DNA from: Fenollaria timonensis | Lineage (GTDB): Bacteria; Bacillota; Clostridia; Tissierellales; Peptoniphilaceae | Direction: 5' to 3' | DNA length: 64,000 nt | Assembly: GCF_001457835.1 (NCBI RefSeq) | Contig: NZ_LN898229.1 | Span: 302,082 to 366,081, forward strand | Made by a program: the position numbers and the translations under genes | Shown: positions 16,639 through 24,122 of the stretch, one piece after another | Layout: the number at the start of each line of letters is the position of its first letter | Numbering within the stretch: the stretch's first letter is position 1 | The notes under the pieces: generated by a model | Database searches by the model: none | Seen by the model: only the letters and a program-made list of their open reading frames with translations | Told to the model about the DNA's origin: nothing

Positions 16639-16807
16639 AAAACCTCCTCGTACTTTAATGTCCTCTTAGCTTAAGATAATTTCAACGGATCTTAAGTTAT
16701 AATTCAAAGAGCCTAATCTCGTGAGACAACCCTCTTAGCTTGAATAGCTTAGCAGTATTCTTAAAGTTCACGATAGCTATGTTTCACTTTATCAAGTGGA
16801 AGCTCTT
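16639..16807 (-). ncRNA. Structured 5' leader of the DUF3798 importer operon (riboswitch candidate)
   Basis: About 170 nt between promoter and ATG hold three nested stem-loops: CACTT-GATA-AAGTG (16785-16798); AAGAG...CTCTT enclosing TCTC-AC-GAGA (16707-16736); and CTTAAGAT...ATCTTAAG (16670-16696). The box GCTAAGAGG occurs twice on the minus strand (16662-16670 and 16731-16739). No S-box, T-box, lysine, purine or cobalamin signature was found, and there is no terminator, so any control would act on translation. Confidence 0.5.
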
Positions 16808-16813
16808 TTATAT

Positions 16814-16842
16814 ATTATAGCACCTATCACTTTAAAAGGCAA
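16814..16842 (-). promoter_or_regulatory. Promoter of the DUF3798 importer operon
   Basis: On the minus strand, -35 TTGCCT (16837-16842), a 17-base spacer and -10 TATAAT (16814-16819). Confidence 0.75.
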
Positions 16843-17005
16843 GTATTTTTGAAATATTTTTATAAAATTTGCAAATTTATTTAAAATATACTTAAAACTA
16901 ATGGTATTAATCGTGTATATGCAATATACGATTACTTTACTTGCAATAAATTCACTATATTATGAAGTAAAAGTGCTAAGTAGATAAAATATTTTTGCAA
17001 AAGAA

Positions 17006-17034
17006 AAAGTCTTATGGACTTGCCACAAGACTTT
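17006..17034 (-). terminator. Terminator of the AhpD-like gene
   Basis: AAAGTCTTATGG pairs with CCACAAGACTTT around a five-base loop, with TTCTTTT following on the minus strand. Confidence 0.75.
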
Positions 17035-17042
17035 TAATATGA

Positions 17043-17375
17043 TTAATCCAAATCATCGAACATTTTTAGCGCTTTCGCTCCATACGCAGTTCCCGGACCA
17101 CCATTCATCAAGATACAAGTTTTGATAACGTCGATAAGTTGTTCTCTTGTGCCGCCTGCTTTTTTAAAGCTTGTTATGTGAGCTAGCATACAAGGAATGC
17201 ACTTGATAGTGATCGAGATGCCTAGGGCAACCATTTCTTTTTCGATAAGTGTTGCAGCGCTTTCTTTTGTGTAAACTGCGTGTAAATCACCGAATGCTTT
17301 CATGATTTCTGGTGATGAATTGATTAGCTCCTTACTTAATTCTCCGTTTAATTCTCTTTCTTTTTTGTAATCCAT
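17043..17375 (-). CDS. Carboxymuconolactone decarboxylase / AhpD-like protein
   Basis: Small cytoplasmic protein of the CMD/AhpD family. The redox-active signature Cys59-Ile-Pro-Cys62 with His66 (KCIPCMLAHI) matches the AhpD-like branch that acts in disulfide or peroxide reduction rather than lactone decarboxylation. Length 110. It stands alone with its own terminator; GGGAGGT precedes the ATG. In anaerobes such proteins often help with oxidative stress; the partner peroxidase is not in this window. Confidence 0.85.
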   Translation of the reverse strand: MDYKKERELNGELSKELINSSPEIMKAFGDLHAVYTKESAATLIEKEMVALGISITIKCIPCMLAHITSFKKAGGTREQLIDVIKTCILMNGGPGTAYGAKALKMFDDLD

Positions 17376-17520
17376 AATATTACCTCCCTTTATTTTTTGA
17401 AATATCTTCCAATTATATATTACCCATTAAGCTCCTCCATTGCCATTGAATATATTTATAGTTTTGCTTTGTATTATAAGTAAAATCAATAGGCTTGTAT
17501 ATATCTGATTCAAAAAAATA

Positions 17521-17543
17521 GACATGCCGTGGTAAAAGCATGT
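17521..17543 (-). terminator. Terminator downstream of the OsmC operon
   Basis: GACATGC pairs with GCATGTC; on the minus strand it is followed by TATTTTTTT. A similar sequence lies at 21627-21652. Confidence 0.55.
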
Positions 17544-17609
17544 CCATTTACATTGTATCGCATCTAAAATACTTTTTTCTATTTAAATAGTAATTTTGCA
17601 GAGCAATTT

Positions 17610-17832
17610 GATGCATGGGACGAAGTGGAGTTTTTTTTGCAAGCTTGGCCGTAAGTTTAATCAAAGCTATGTTCGCTACGCTCCATACCTTTGTAAACTC
17701 TGGCATAAGGCATGCATAGCCAATCGAACTTCGTTTCACTCGTTCTCTTGGTGCATGGACTTAACCGTATATAGCATACTCGAGCATTGCCGAGGAAGGA
17801 ACGAGCTCAAGGGCTCATTTTAACGCGAAATT
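17610..17832. repeat. Dispersed repeat, copy 2
   Basis: This block starts GATGCATGGGACGAAGTGGA and abuts the OsmC stop codon. It shares ACTCGAGCATTGCCGA (17778-17793) exactly with copy 4 (61051-61066) and ends with the same AAATTTTAT element. It carries an internal insert with GCATGCATAGCC and GGTGCATGGACTT, suggesting a partial internal duplication. The short frames inside do not look coding. Confidence 0.55.
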
Positions 17833-18321
17833 TTATAGCTCGTATATAAATTCTACATCAATCTTAAATCCCTTTTTCACTCCGCTATAAACCATATCCA
17901 TCTCCAAAGCTTCTTTCATAAACTTATCTGCTTCTTCTCTTGTAATGTCGTCTATATAGTAATACACTTTGATTTTGATTTCGTCTATGCGCGGCGCATC
18001 ATCAACGCCAACTACTTTTAGCGTGCGAAGTGGGTTTGTGGTCTTTACTTCTGCCTTTGCTTCTATCTCATCTAGTGAAAGCTTCTTGATTTTAGCTTCT
18101 CTAATGATTGTGAGCATCATCGACTCCAAAATTCCTGCCAAAAATATCTCCACCGACGATAATTCTTTTTTCTCGTTATCGTATGGCAGCTCTTGGTCTG
18201 TCGATATAAAGGCCATGTCGCCGTAGCTGTTAACGGTCTTGATGTCATTTGATGTCGCTCTCATAGTAAAATCAAAGCGGCCCATCTCTTCCGTGCTGTT
18301 AAAATTACCGTAACTACTCAT
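17833..18321 (-). CDS. OsmC-like protein (fourth gene of a methyl/sulfur operon)
   Basis: OsmC/Ohr-fold protein of 162 residues. The central part SSVEIFLAGILESMMLTIIREAKIKKLSLDEIEAKAEVK fits the OsmC domain, where the usual Cys of the catalytic pair is expected in the long helix; here that helix carries no Cys (AGILESMMLT), so a thiol-peroxidase role is unlikely. A binding or scaffolding role is more plausible. Its ATG overlaps the MetE-like stop by eight bases, with AAGGA upstream, and it ends the operon. Confidence 0.75.
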   Translation of the reverse strand: MSSYGNFNSTEEMGRFDFTMRATSNDIKTVNSYGDMAFISTDQELPYDNEKKELSSVEIFLAGILESMMLTIIREAKIKKLSLDEIEAKAEVKTTNPLRTLKVVGVDDAPRIDEIKIKVYYYIDDITREEADKFMKEALEMDMVYSGVKKGFKIDVEFIYEL

Positions 18322-19486
18322 GTTTTTCCTTCAATTCTTTAACTGCTGTTTCAAGCTCTGCTAATTTTTTATCAATTATTTCAAGTGTTGATACAGGTCT
18401 ATTAGCAAAAGTAGCGAAGCCACAATCTGGGTTTAAGAATAATCTTCCTTTGTCAATGTAGCCAAGTGCTTCTTCGGCTCTCTTGACCATATCTACATGC
18501 GATTCAATCTCATCAGTTCTTGGGTTTATGACGCCAAGACCTAGGATATACTTTTCTCTAATTTTGTCTGAAGCGAATAAACTTTTTAGCTCGCCCGCTC
18601 TCTTTGTTGAAAATTCAAGGAATAGCGCGTCTGTATCTATGTCTTCAAATAATTTGATTAGCGGTGTATATGGTCCTTCTAGCAAAATGCTTTCGTCTTT
18701 AGACCAATTGCCACGGCAGACGTGAAGCGCGCGCATCGACTTAGTCCTGTCGATATGCTCCATGCATGACTTAATTAAGTGAGTCGCAAATTTTAGCTCC
18801 TCTGTCGGATCCTTCTTTTCAGAAAGTGCTGCACACATGAAGGTACGCGGCTTTCCTTCGGTAAATACGACTTCAGTTAAAACTGGTTCGTCAAATTGAA
18901 TTATGTCGACGCCTATCTTTTGAAGCTCTTCTATCTCTTCCTTATAGATTTTGATAACGTCTTCGCCAAGCTCTTCCTTAGAGCCATAAGCCTTGCTAGA
19001 TAAGTTATATAGCCACATTGAACGAGTTACTAGATATGGCCCTGGCAAAGTGATCTTAACCTTATGATCAGTTCTTGCCTTTAATCTCTTTAGCTCGTCG
19101 CAAACGATATTGGTCTTGCGAGAGACTTTTCCTGTACATATAGCGTTTTTTATGCTTATGGCTGGAACGTCAAGTATAGAAAGTATTTGCTCGAAGGCTT
19201 TTTTATCGTCGATATACTCAAGCATCTCAGACATGGACATCATTTTAACGCCATTTAACTTTGTCGATATAAATGAAACGTAGTTATCTCTTGATAATTC
19301 GCCTGATGTGACGTAAGTTATGCCGTGCTTTTCTTGCATGCGAACAACGGCTTCTTCCTCAGCATCTATTAACTTAATAAAGTCCTCTTCACTTAGAGAG
19401 CCCTTAGATCTCTTTCTAAGGGCCCTTAATATATCTTCTGTTCTTGGCATGCTTCCTATAAGTGAAGTGGAGAATGCCCTAGTCAC
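18314..19486 (-). CDS. Core MetE-like (cobalamin-independent) methyltransferase
   Basis: Single-domain protein of 390 residues homologous to the C-terminal catalytic half of MetE. The zinc-binding residues are visible: His255 and Cys257 (ALHVCRGNW), Glu291 (FLEFSTKRAG) and Cys355 (NPDCGFAT). The substrate-binding start TSLIGSMPR is present. Such core-MetE proteins move methyl groups to or from thiols and need not use folate. The start is GTG, overlapping the upstream gene's stop by eight bases. Operon partners (dehydrogenase fold, PhnD fold, OsmC fold) suggest removal or transfer of a methyl group on an unidentified sulfur compound, rather than ordinary methionine synthesis. Confidence 0.82.
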   Translation of the reverse strand: MTRAFSTSLIGSMPRTEDILRALRKRSKGSLSEEDFIKLIDAEEEAVVRMQEKHGITYVTSGELSRDNYVSFISTKLNGVKMMSMSEMLEYIDDKKAFEQILSILDVPAISIKNAICTGKVSRKTNIVCDELKRLKARTDHKVKITLPGPYLVTRSMWLYNLSSKAYGSKEELGEDVIKIYKEEIEELQKIGVDIIQFDEPVLTEVVFTEGKPRTFMCAALSEKKDPTEELKFATHLIKSCMEHIDRTKSMRALHVCRGNWSKDESILLEGPYTPLIKLFEDIDTDALFLEFSTKRAGELKSLFASDKIREKYILGLGVINPRTDEIESHVDMVKRAEEALGYIDKGRLFLNPDCGFATFANRPVSTLEIIDKKLAELETAVKELKEKHE

Positions 19487-20303
19487 GGTATTTGCCGAAG
19501 AAGTCTAGATACTTATCGGCGTTAGTGATTTGTTCGAAACCACTAGTTCTGCCTTCAACCCATTCTGTTAGGCCTTCAAGGTCCATGATCTTCTTGTGTT
19601 CTGGATCGTTGTAATCCATTTGAAGAAGTATCTTAGCCCAAGCTTTGAAGTCTTCTGATGGGAAGCCCACGCGAGCTGAGAATATACAGTGATCGAAGTG
19701 AGGTGTTTCACCTAAAACTTCTAATTGGTTAGCATCGATAGTGCCGTCCTTTGACCAAGCGTTGAAGTTTAGGTCAATAGTGAAAGCGCAGTCTACATCG
19801 CCTGCTTCAAGTGCTTTAACAGCGTCAAGTTCGCCGCCAACGTGGTCTCCGTTAAGTCCAACGCCCTTGTCGAAGCGAACTTCTTCATAATCTTTGCCAT
19901 ATTCTAAGCCTTTAGTCTTTAGATAATAGATAGGGATAAGTCTTGCTTGAGGGCTGTCAAATGCGCCGAAGCCTATCTTTTTGCCCTTAAGATCTTCAAA
20001 AGACTTAATGCCCGAGTCTTTTTTAACTAGGCAGATAGTCTTTCTGTCTCTATCTGTGTCTCTCATAGGACCATTTTCACTTTTACCGTCAGTTCTGATT
20101 TGAGTTTGTAACCAAGCTAATGGTGAGTTCCAAGCGATGTCTATATCGCCGTTAACAACAGCATCTACTTGTAAGTCATAGTCCTTGAAGTAAACGCCTT
20201 TAACTTCCATGCCTCTCTCTTCAAAAAATTTGTGGATCATGTCCCAAATGATACTAACCTTTGGATCATAAAGAACTGCTCCAACTTTTATCTTATCAGT
20301 CAT
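19479..20303 (-). CDS. PhnD-fold (PF12974-like) protein without signal peptide
   Basis: Resembles phosphonate-type ABC binding proteins: DIAWNSPLAWLQTQ, KSFEDLKGKKIGFGAFDSPQARLIPIYYLK and VDCAFTIDLNFNAW are family features. Yet the N-terminus (MTDKIKVGAVLYDPKVSIIWD) has neither signal peptide nor lipobox, and no ABC permease or ATPase lies in the operon. It is therefore probably cytoplasmic, either an enzyme built on the binding-protein fold (as MqnA/MqnD are in menaquinone synthesis) or an intracellular carrier. AGGAGG precedes the ATG. It lies eight bases after the dehydrogenase-fold gene. Confidence 0.78.
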   Translation of the reverse strand: MTDKIKVGAVLYDPKVSIIWDMIHKFFEERGMEVKGVYFKDYDLQVDAVVNGDIDIAWNSPLAWLQTQIRTDGKSENGPMRDTDRDRKTICLVKKDSGIKSFEDLKGKKIGFGAFDSPQARLIPIYYLKTKGLEYGKDYEEVRFDKGVGLNGDHVGGELDAVKALEAGDVDCAFTIDLNFNAWSKDGTIDANQLEVLGETPHFDHCIFSARVGFPSEDFKAWAKILLQMDYNDPEHKKIMDLEGLTEWVEGRTSGFEQITNADKYLDFFGKYRD

Positions 20304-20311
20304 CTTTCCTC

Positions 20312-21436
20312 CTATGGTATTGGTTGATCTGTGATCAATTTACCAAGCCAAATTGTAAGCACGTCTACTGATGGTGCCATGATTTGACTTGCATATGCAT
20401 CTCTCATATATTTTTCTATAGGGTTTTGTTTGTTATAGCCCTTACCGCCAGCAACTCTCATTGCATCGATAGATGTTTCGATAGCTGCTTCACTTGCGTT
20501 AACTCTAGCTGCGATGATGTCAACAACTGCATCAGCGTCGCCTCTTTCAGCCTTTTCAGCTGCAAGCTTTGTAAATGCTTCTGCTGCGTGAGTTCTGTTG
20601 TAAATCTTAGCTAAGTGTATTTGAACTGTTTCAATATTTGATAGAGATTGTCCTGTAGGATATTTTCTCTTCATAGCGTGTTCATTAGCTGCTGTAGAGA
20701 TGGCTTTGCCTAGACCTGAGTAAACACTTGCTAGACCTAAGATGAAGTATGGTGCAACAACTGAGAATACTTGTGCTTGACCGCTACCCCATTCGCCAAT
20801 TCTATACATATCTTCAAGTTCAACATCCTTAAGAACCATTGGGCAAGATGCGTTGCTTCTCATACCCATACCGTTCCAAGCTTGCATTTCAAAATGAACG
20901 CCTTCTTTATCTATAGGAACTACCCAGTTATCGATTTCTCCTTCTTTCTTAGAAGGTACTAATACTAAGTAGTAGCTAGCGTATTCAGCTGAAGTAACCA
21001 TTGACTTAGAGCCGTTTAATACGCAAGAACCATCTTTGTGTTCAATGCCCATTTCTGGGATGTAGAAGTGAGTACCTGTACCGAATTCACTATATGCAAG
21101 TGCACATAATTTTCTTTCTTCAAGGATTTCTTTAACAATCTTGTTTTTAAGCTCATCATTACCATTAGCCAAGATACACATAAGTGCTACGTTATGCATC
21201 ATGTAGCATAGACCGACAGATGCGCAGCTTTCAGCTAGAGCCATACAGATTTGTGAGTGGTCCTTAATAGTACCGCCTTCACCGCCCATTTCCTTAGGTA
21301 TCATCACCTTAAAGAAACCTTCTTCGCCTAGTTTGTCGAAAATTTCCTTTGGAAATTTTGCTTCTTCGTCTAATTGTTTTGCAACGGGATCAATGTATTT
21401 TTTTGCAAATTCCCTTGCTCTTTCAAATGAATTCAT
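20312..21436 (-). CDS. Acyl-CoA dehydrogenase-fold flavoprotein lacking the canonical catalytic Glu
   Basis: Three-domain acyl-CoA dehydrogenase fold of 374 residues: an N-terminal helical domain with FPKEIFDKLGEEGFFKVMIPKEMGGEGG, a beta domain with LAYSEFGTGTHF and GMRSNASCPMVLKDVE, and a C-terminal helical domain ending RVAGGKGYNKQNPIEKYMRDAYASQI. Where medium-chain enzymes have the catalytic Glu (QIYEGT), this protein reads QIMAPS, with Ala near residue 354. It may use another base or be a flavin monooxygenase- or desaturase-like relative. It heads the operon, with GGGAGGG before the ATG. Confidence 0.82.
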   Translation of the reverse strand: MNSFERAREFAKKYIDPVAKQLDEEAKFPKEIFDKLGEEGFFKVMIPKEMGGEGGTIKDHSQICMALAESCASVGLCYMMHNVALMCILANGNDELKNKIVKEILEERKLCALAYSEFGTGTHFYIPEMGIEHKDGSCVLNGSKSMVTSAEYASYYLVLVPSKKEGEIDNWVVPIDKEGVHFEMQAWNGMGMRSNASCPMVLKDVELEDMYRIGEWGSGQAQVFSVVAPYFILGLASVYSGLGKAISTAANEHAMKRKYPTGQSLSNIETVQIHLAKIYNRTHAAEAFTKLAAEKAERGDADAVVDIIAARVNASEAAIETSIDAMRVAGGKGYNKQNPIEKYMRDAYASQIMAPSVDVLTIWLGKLITDQPIP

Positions 21437-21482
21437 AATAAACCCTCCCTTTCGTGTTTATATCGATATTGCTATCGTCTTA

Positions 21483-21511
21483 AGTATATCACAACGATTA
21501 CTTCATTACAA
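21483..21511 (-). promoter_or_regulatory. Promoter of the dehydrogenase-fold/MetE operon
   Basis: On the minus strand, -35 TTGTAA (21506-21511), 17 bases and -10 TATACT (21483-21488). Just downstream CGATAGCAATATCG (near 21458-21472) is an inverted repeat that could be an operator. Confidence 0.6.
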
Positions 21512-21626
21512 ATAAGATTTTTCAATAGTTTCAGGCTTTTATATTGAAATTTTCTATATAAATTTTCTTCTGATATAATAAAAAATATTTAACTTGTTTG
21601 TGAAAAATAGTGATGCTTATAAAAAA

Positions 21627-21652
21627 GACATGCCTTAGTAAAATGACATGCC
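21627..21652 (-). terminator. Probable terminator of the Fic gene
   Basis: On the minus strand GGCATG can pair with CATGTC (one G-U pair), followed by TTTTTT. The stem is short. It resembles the element at 17521. Confidence 0.45.
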
Positions 21653-21666
21653 CATATATAATATAT

Positions 21667-22425
21667 TTATTTTTCTAATTCCTTTAGCGCCTCAAGTATC
21701 AATTCCAAAATTAGCTCTACAAAGTATACCGCATCAACATTTTTATCTGAAGTGGCAAGAGCATCGTAGTAGTCCTTCTGTCTTGACTGTATCAACTCTT
21801 CGACAGGAAGCCAGTAAAACACTTCATTATAAGCGCCTAATAAAACTGTGTGCCAAAGCCTTCCCATTCGGCCATTGCCATCTTGAAATGGATGAATAAA
21901 CTCAAACTCATAATGAAAGATGCTGCTCTTAATAAGTGGATGAAGGTCCGAGTCCTCATACCACTTAAATAAATCACTTACTTCTTCAGCTACAAGATCT
22001 GCAGGCGGCGCCATATGTATAAGCCTCTCACCATCGAAGATGCCAACACCTTCACTTCTGAACCTGCCGTTCTCCCTAATAAGTCCTTGCATCATAAGTC
22101 TGTGAGCTCTAAGAAGGTCGTCTATAGAACCCGGATTCATCTCAAGCATTAGCTCATAAGCGTCGTAGGCGTTTTTCACTTCTCTAATCTCGTTTGGATT
22201 GCCAAGGACCCTCTTGCCAGCGATGATGCTTGTCACCTGCTCAAGCGAAAGAGTGTTCGCTTCAATCGCAAGCGACGAGTGTATGGTCTTGATCCTATTT
22301 TCTTTTCTAAGCTTCGGATTGATTTTGCCCGGCTTTATATTTACTCTATCTAATTCGGCTTCAATTGAATCTACTAATTTAGCTATCGTTTCATTCATTG
22401 TGAATGGTGGAGCATAGTTCTTCAT
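21667..22425 (-). CDS. Fic-domain AMP-transferase (class II, N-terminal inhibitory helix)
   Basis: Fic proteins transfer AMP or other nucleotide parts to target proteins. The catalytic loop HPFQDGNGRMGR (around residues 180-191) is complete, with His, Asp and the Asn-Gly-Arg core. An N-terminal helix with SSLAIEAN near residue 50 matches the inhibitory motif (S/T-x-x-x-E-A/G/N) that keeps such enzymes autoinhibited in cis. Length 252 with no extra DNA-binding domain. It is divergent from the SDR gene across a perfect 15-bp inverted repeat. No antitoxin gene lies next to it, as expected for a self-inhibited class II protein. The target is unknown. Confidence 0.9.
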   Translation of the reverse strand: MKNYAPPFTMNETIAKLVDSIEAELDRVNIKPGKINPKLRKENRIKTIHSSLAIEANTLSLEQVTSIIAGKRVLGNPNEIREVKNAYDAYELMLEMNPGSIDDLLRAHRLMMQGLIRENGRFRSEGVGIFDGERLIHMAPPADLVAEEVSDLFKWYEDSDLHPLIKSSIFHYEFEFIHPFQDGNGRMGRLWHTVLLGAYNEVFYWLPVEELIQSRQKDYYDALATSDKNVDAVYFVELILELILEALKELEK

Positions 22426-22439
22426 AGTATCACCTCTAA

Positions 22440-22476
22440 ATATATATACCCAAAAACACTATTTGGGTATATATAT
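22440..22476. promoter_or_regulatory. Large perfect inverted repeat between fic and SDR genes
   Basis: Arms of 15 bases (core ATATACCCAAA / TTTGGGTATAT) around a seven-base centre AACACTA lie between divergent genes. TATA-rich arms can hold both -10 elements, so this is probably an operator over two divergent promoters rather than a terminator. Single half-sites (TATATACCCA) occur upstream of the flavin reductase (5332) and of the Crp-type regulator (near 56432). Confidence 0.6.
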
Positions 22477-22495
22477 ACAAAGGGGATGATATATA

Positions 22496-23302
22496 ATGAA
22501 AGTACATGTAATTACAGGCGGCGGTAGTGGTATAGGCCTTGAAATCGCAAAGGCATTTGACGATGGTCTTGTTATCATTACTGGAAGAACTGAGGAAAAG
22601 CTAAAAAAGGCGTGCGAGGAGCTAGGCAAAACTGGCAAAGCGAAGTACGCGTACAAGACTTGTGATGTCTCTGATAAGAAGAGCGTTATGGATCTACTAG
22701 CATTTGCTAATGAAAAGGGCGATTTGATGACAGTAGTCAACTCGGCTGGCGTTTCAGGCGTTGGCGCAAGTGTAGAAGCCGTTTTGAACGTTGACCTAAA
22801 GGGCACTAAGTTCATCACTGATGCTGCTTACGACTTCCTTGCAAATGGCGGCGTCCTTATAAATATCGCGTCAATGATGGGTCACATCTTACCCGTGAGC
22901 GATGCGTACATCAACGAGCTAATTGAGCCAGAAAAAGATGGCGCTATAGATAAAATCTCTGGCCTTGTTAATGGCAATAGCGATAACGCATATAACTTTG
23001 CTAAGCTTGGCGTTATCGAGATGGTTAAGGCAAACGCAATGAAGTTCGGCAAAAAAGGACTTCGTATCATGTCCGTTTCTCCTGGCATCATCATGACAGA
23101 GATGGCTAAAAATGCGCAAAGCGAAAATGCAGACATAATGAAGAAGATGGTAGAAAATACTCCAGCACAAAGAACTGGCGAGCCAGAAGACATTGCAAAC
23201 GCAGTGAAATTTCTAGCAAGTGACGATGCAAGCTTCATCACAGGCACTGATCTACTTGTAGATGGCGGCTTATCACTAGTATTAAAGTCAATGTATCAAT
23301 AA
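22496..23302 (+). CDS. Short-chain dehydrogenase/reductase (SDR)
   Basis: NAD(P)-dependent oxidoreductase of the classical SDR family. The Rossmann loop is TGGGSGIG (residues 7-14), NSAG replaces the common NNAG, the catalytic Ser lies in NIASMMG, and Tyr/Lys lie in YNFAKLG. The C-terminal substrate loop IMTEMAKNAQ and the terminal FITGTDLLVDGGLS are present. An extended loop (NELIEPEKDGAIDKISGLVNG) resembles 3-alpha-hydroxysteroid dehydrogenase/carbonyl reductase types. This suggests, but does not prove, a steroid- or sugar-like substrate. AAGGGGATG lies upstream and a strong terminator follows. Confidence 0.9.
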   Translation: MKVHVITGGGSGIGLEIAKAFDDGLVIITGRTEEKLKKACEELGKTGKAKYAYKTCDVSDKKSVMDLLAFANEKGDLMTVVNSAGVSGVGASVEAVLNVDLKGTKFITDAAYDFLANGGVLINIASMMGHILPVSDAYINELIEPEKDGAIDKISGLVNGNSDNAYNFAKLGVIEMVKANAMKFGKKGLRIMSVSPGIIMTEMAKNAQSENADIMKKMVENTPAQRTGEPEDIANAVKFLASDDASFITGTDLLVDGGLSLVLKSMYQ

Positions 23303-23318
23303 TTTTACGCATACGAAA

Positions 23319-23354
23319 GGAGCAGACGATGTGATATGTCTGCTCCTTCTTTTT
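23319..23354 (+). terminator. Terminator of the SDR gene
   Basis: GGAGCAGAC pairs with GTCTGCTCC (loop about ten bases), followed by TTCTTTTT. Confidence 0.8.
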
Positions 23355-23362
23355 GTATTCGT

Positions 23363-23626
23363 CTAAGTCCTTGGATTTAAGCTCATTGCGACTAATGTTA
23401 CGTTCACAACTAGCATAAGCATAGTCGCTGTTAAATACACTGCTAATTTTATTTTACTTGACGTACTGTCTTTATCAAATTTTTTGCTTGCCCACACAAT
23501 AAATTCAGCTAGACCAAAGACAGTAAAAACAATCAATGGTGTAGTAAAAAATAGCATAGTGTCTGGACTAGAGCCTCTTTTAATTGAAAACATTATTAAA
23601 AAGTATAAAATTTCTATAATTATCAT
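23363..23626 (-). CDS. Small membrane protein of unknown function
   Basis: Predicted 87-residue protein with three hydrophobic stretches (EILYFLIMFS; MLFFTTPLIVFTVFGLAEFIVWA; LAVYLTATMLMLVVNVTLVAM). The start is preceded by AGGTGG at good spacing and follows the GNAT stop by eight bases, so the two are probably cotranscribed. No family was recognised. Confidence 0.6.
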   Translation of the reverse strand: MIIIEILYFLIMFSIKRGSSPDTMLFFTTPLIVFTVFGLAEFIVWASKKFDKDSTSSKIKLAVYLTATMLMLVVNVTLVAMSLNPRT

Positions 23627-23634
23627 TTTGCCAC

Positions 23635-24036
23635 CTATTTAAAATAACTCACTGTGCCCGCTTCACTTATCTCTTTCATACCAATGGCCCTGTAAAAGGC
23701 ATTAGCTACTTCATCCATCGCATCGGTGTTAACTTGTATCCAGCGAACGTCCTTGTACTTTTCAAAAACTTCATTCATAAGCTTTTTAGCTAAGCCATTA
23801 CGCCTATAATCTTTTTTAACAATTAGGTCTTGCACTAAGACTACGTGTTCAGCGTCACCCACGCATCTTACAAAGCATACAAGCTCATCATCATCCATAT
23901 ATCCAAGCGTTAATAAAGAATTTTTTATCGCCCTGCTAAGCTTTTCGTCATCAGCTAAATAAGCAGTCCAGCCAGATTCTTCGTAAAGAGCTTTTATTTG
24001 AGATAAATAGCTTTCATTTATTTCTATTAGCTTCAT
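23635..24036 (-). CDS. GNAT-family N-acetyltransferase
   Basis: Small acetyltransferase of about 133 residues. The acetyl-CoA-binding motif is VQDLIVKKDYRRNGLAKKLMNEV, and the C-terminal NAFYRAIGMKEI is the closing helix-strand typical of GNATs. The start at 24036 (MKLIEINES) is preceded by AGAGGTGAT; the frame extends 28 codons further but lacks a ribosome site and runs through the terminator of the ABC-2 operon. Substrate unknown. Confidence 0.85.
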   Translation of the reverse strand: MKLIEINESYLSQIKALYEESGWTAYLADDEKLSRAIKNSLLTLGYMDDDELVCFVRCVGDAEHVVLVQDLIVKKDYRRNGLAKKLMNEVFEKYKDVRWIQVNTDAMDEVANAFYRAIGMKEISEAGTVSYFK

Positions 24037-24076
24037 AAAAATCACCTCTATGAAGATAATTATATCACAAAATAAT

Positions 24077-24102
24077 AGCGTCCACTGCATAATGTGAACG
24101 CT
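24077..24102 (-). terminator. Terminator of the ABC-2 exporter operon
   Basis: On the minus strand AGCGTTCAC pairs with GTGGACGCT, followed by ATTATTTTG. Confidence 0.7.
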
Positions 24103-24122
24103 AAAATAAAATATTTTCAAAA

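Noticed and set aside
16639-16807. SAM (S-box) or T-box leader
   Set aside because: Neither the S-box core (GAAACCC...GGCAACC) nor the T-box sequence (GGGTGG with terminator) is present.
17548-17823. Short frames on both strands inside repeat copy 2
   Set aside because: They consist of repeat sequence shared with other intergenic copies, with no ribosome site or protein resemblance.
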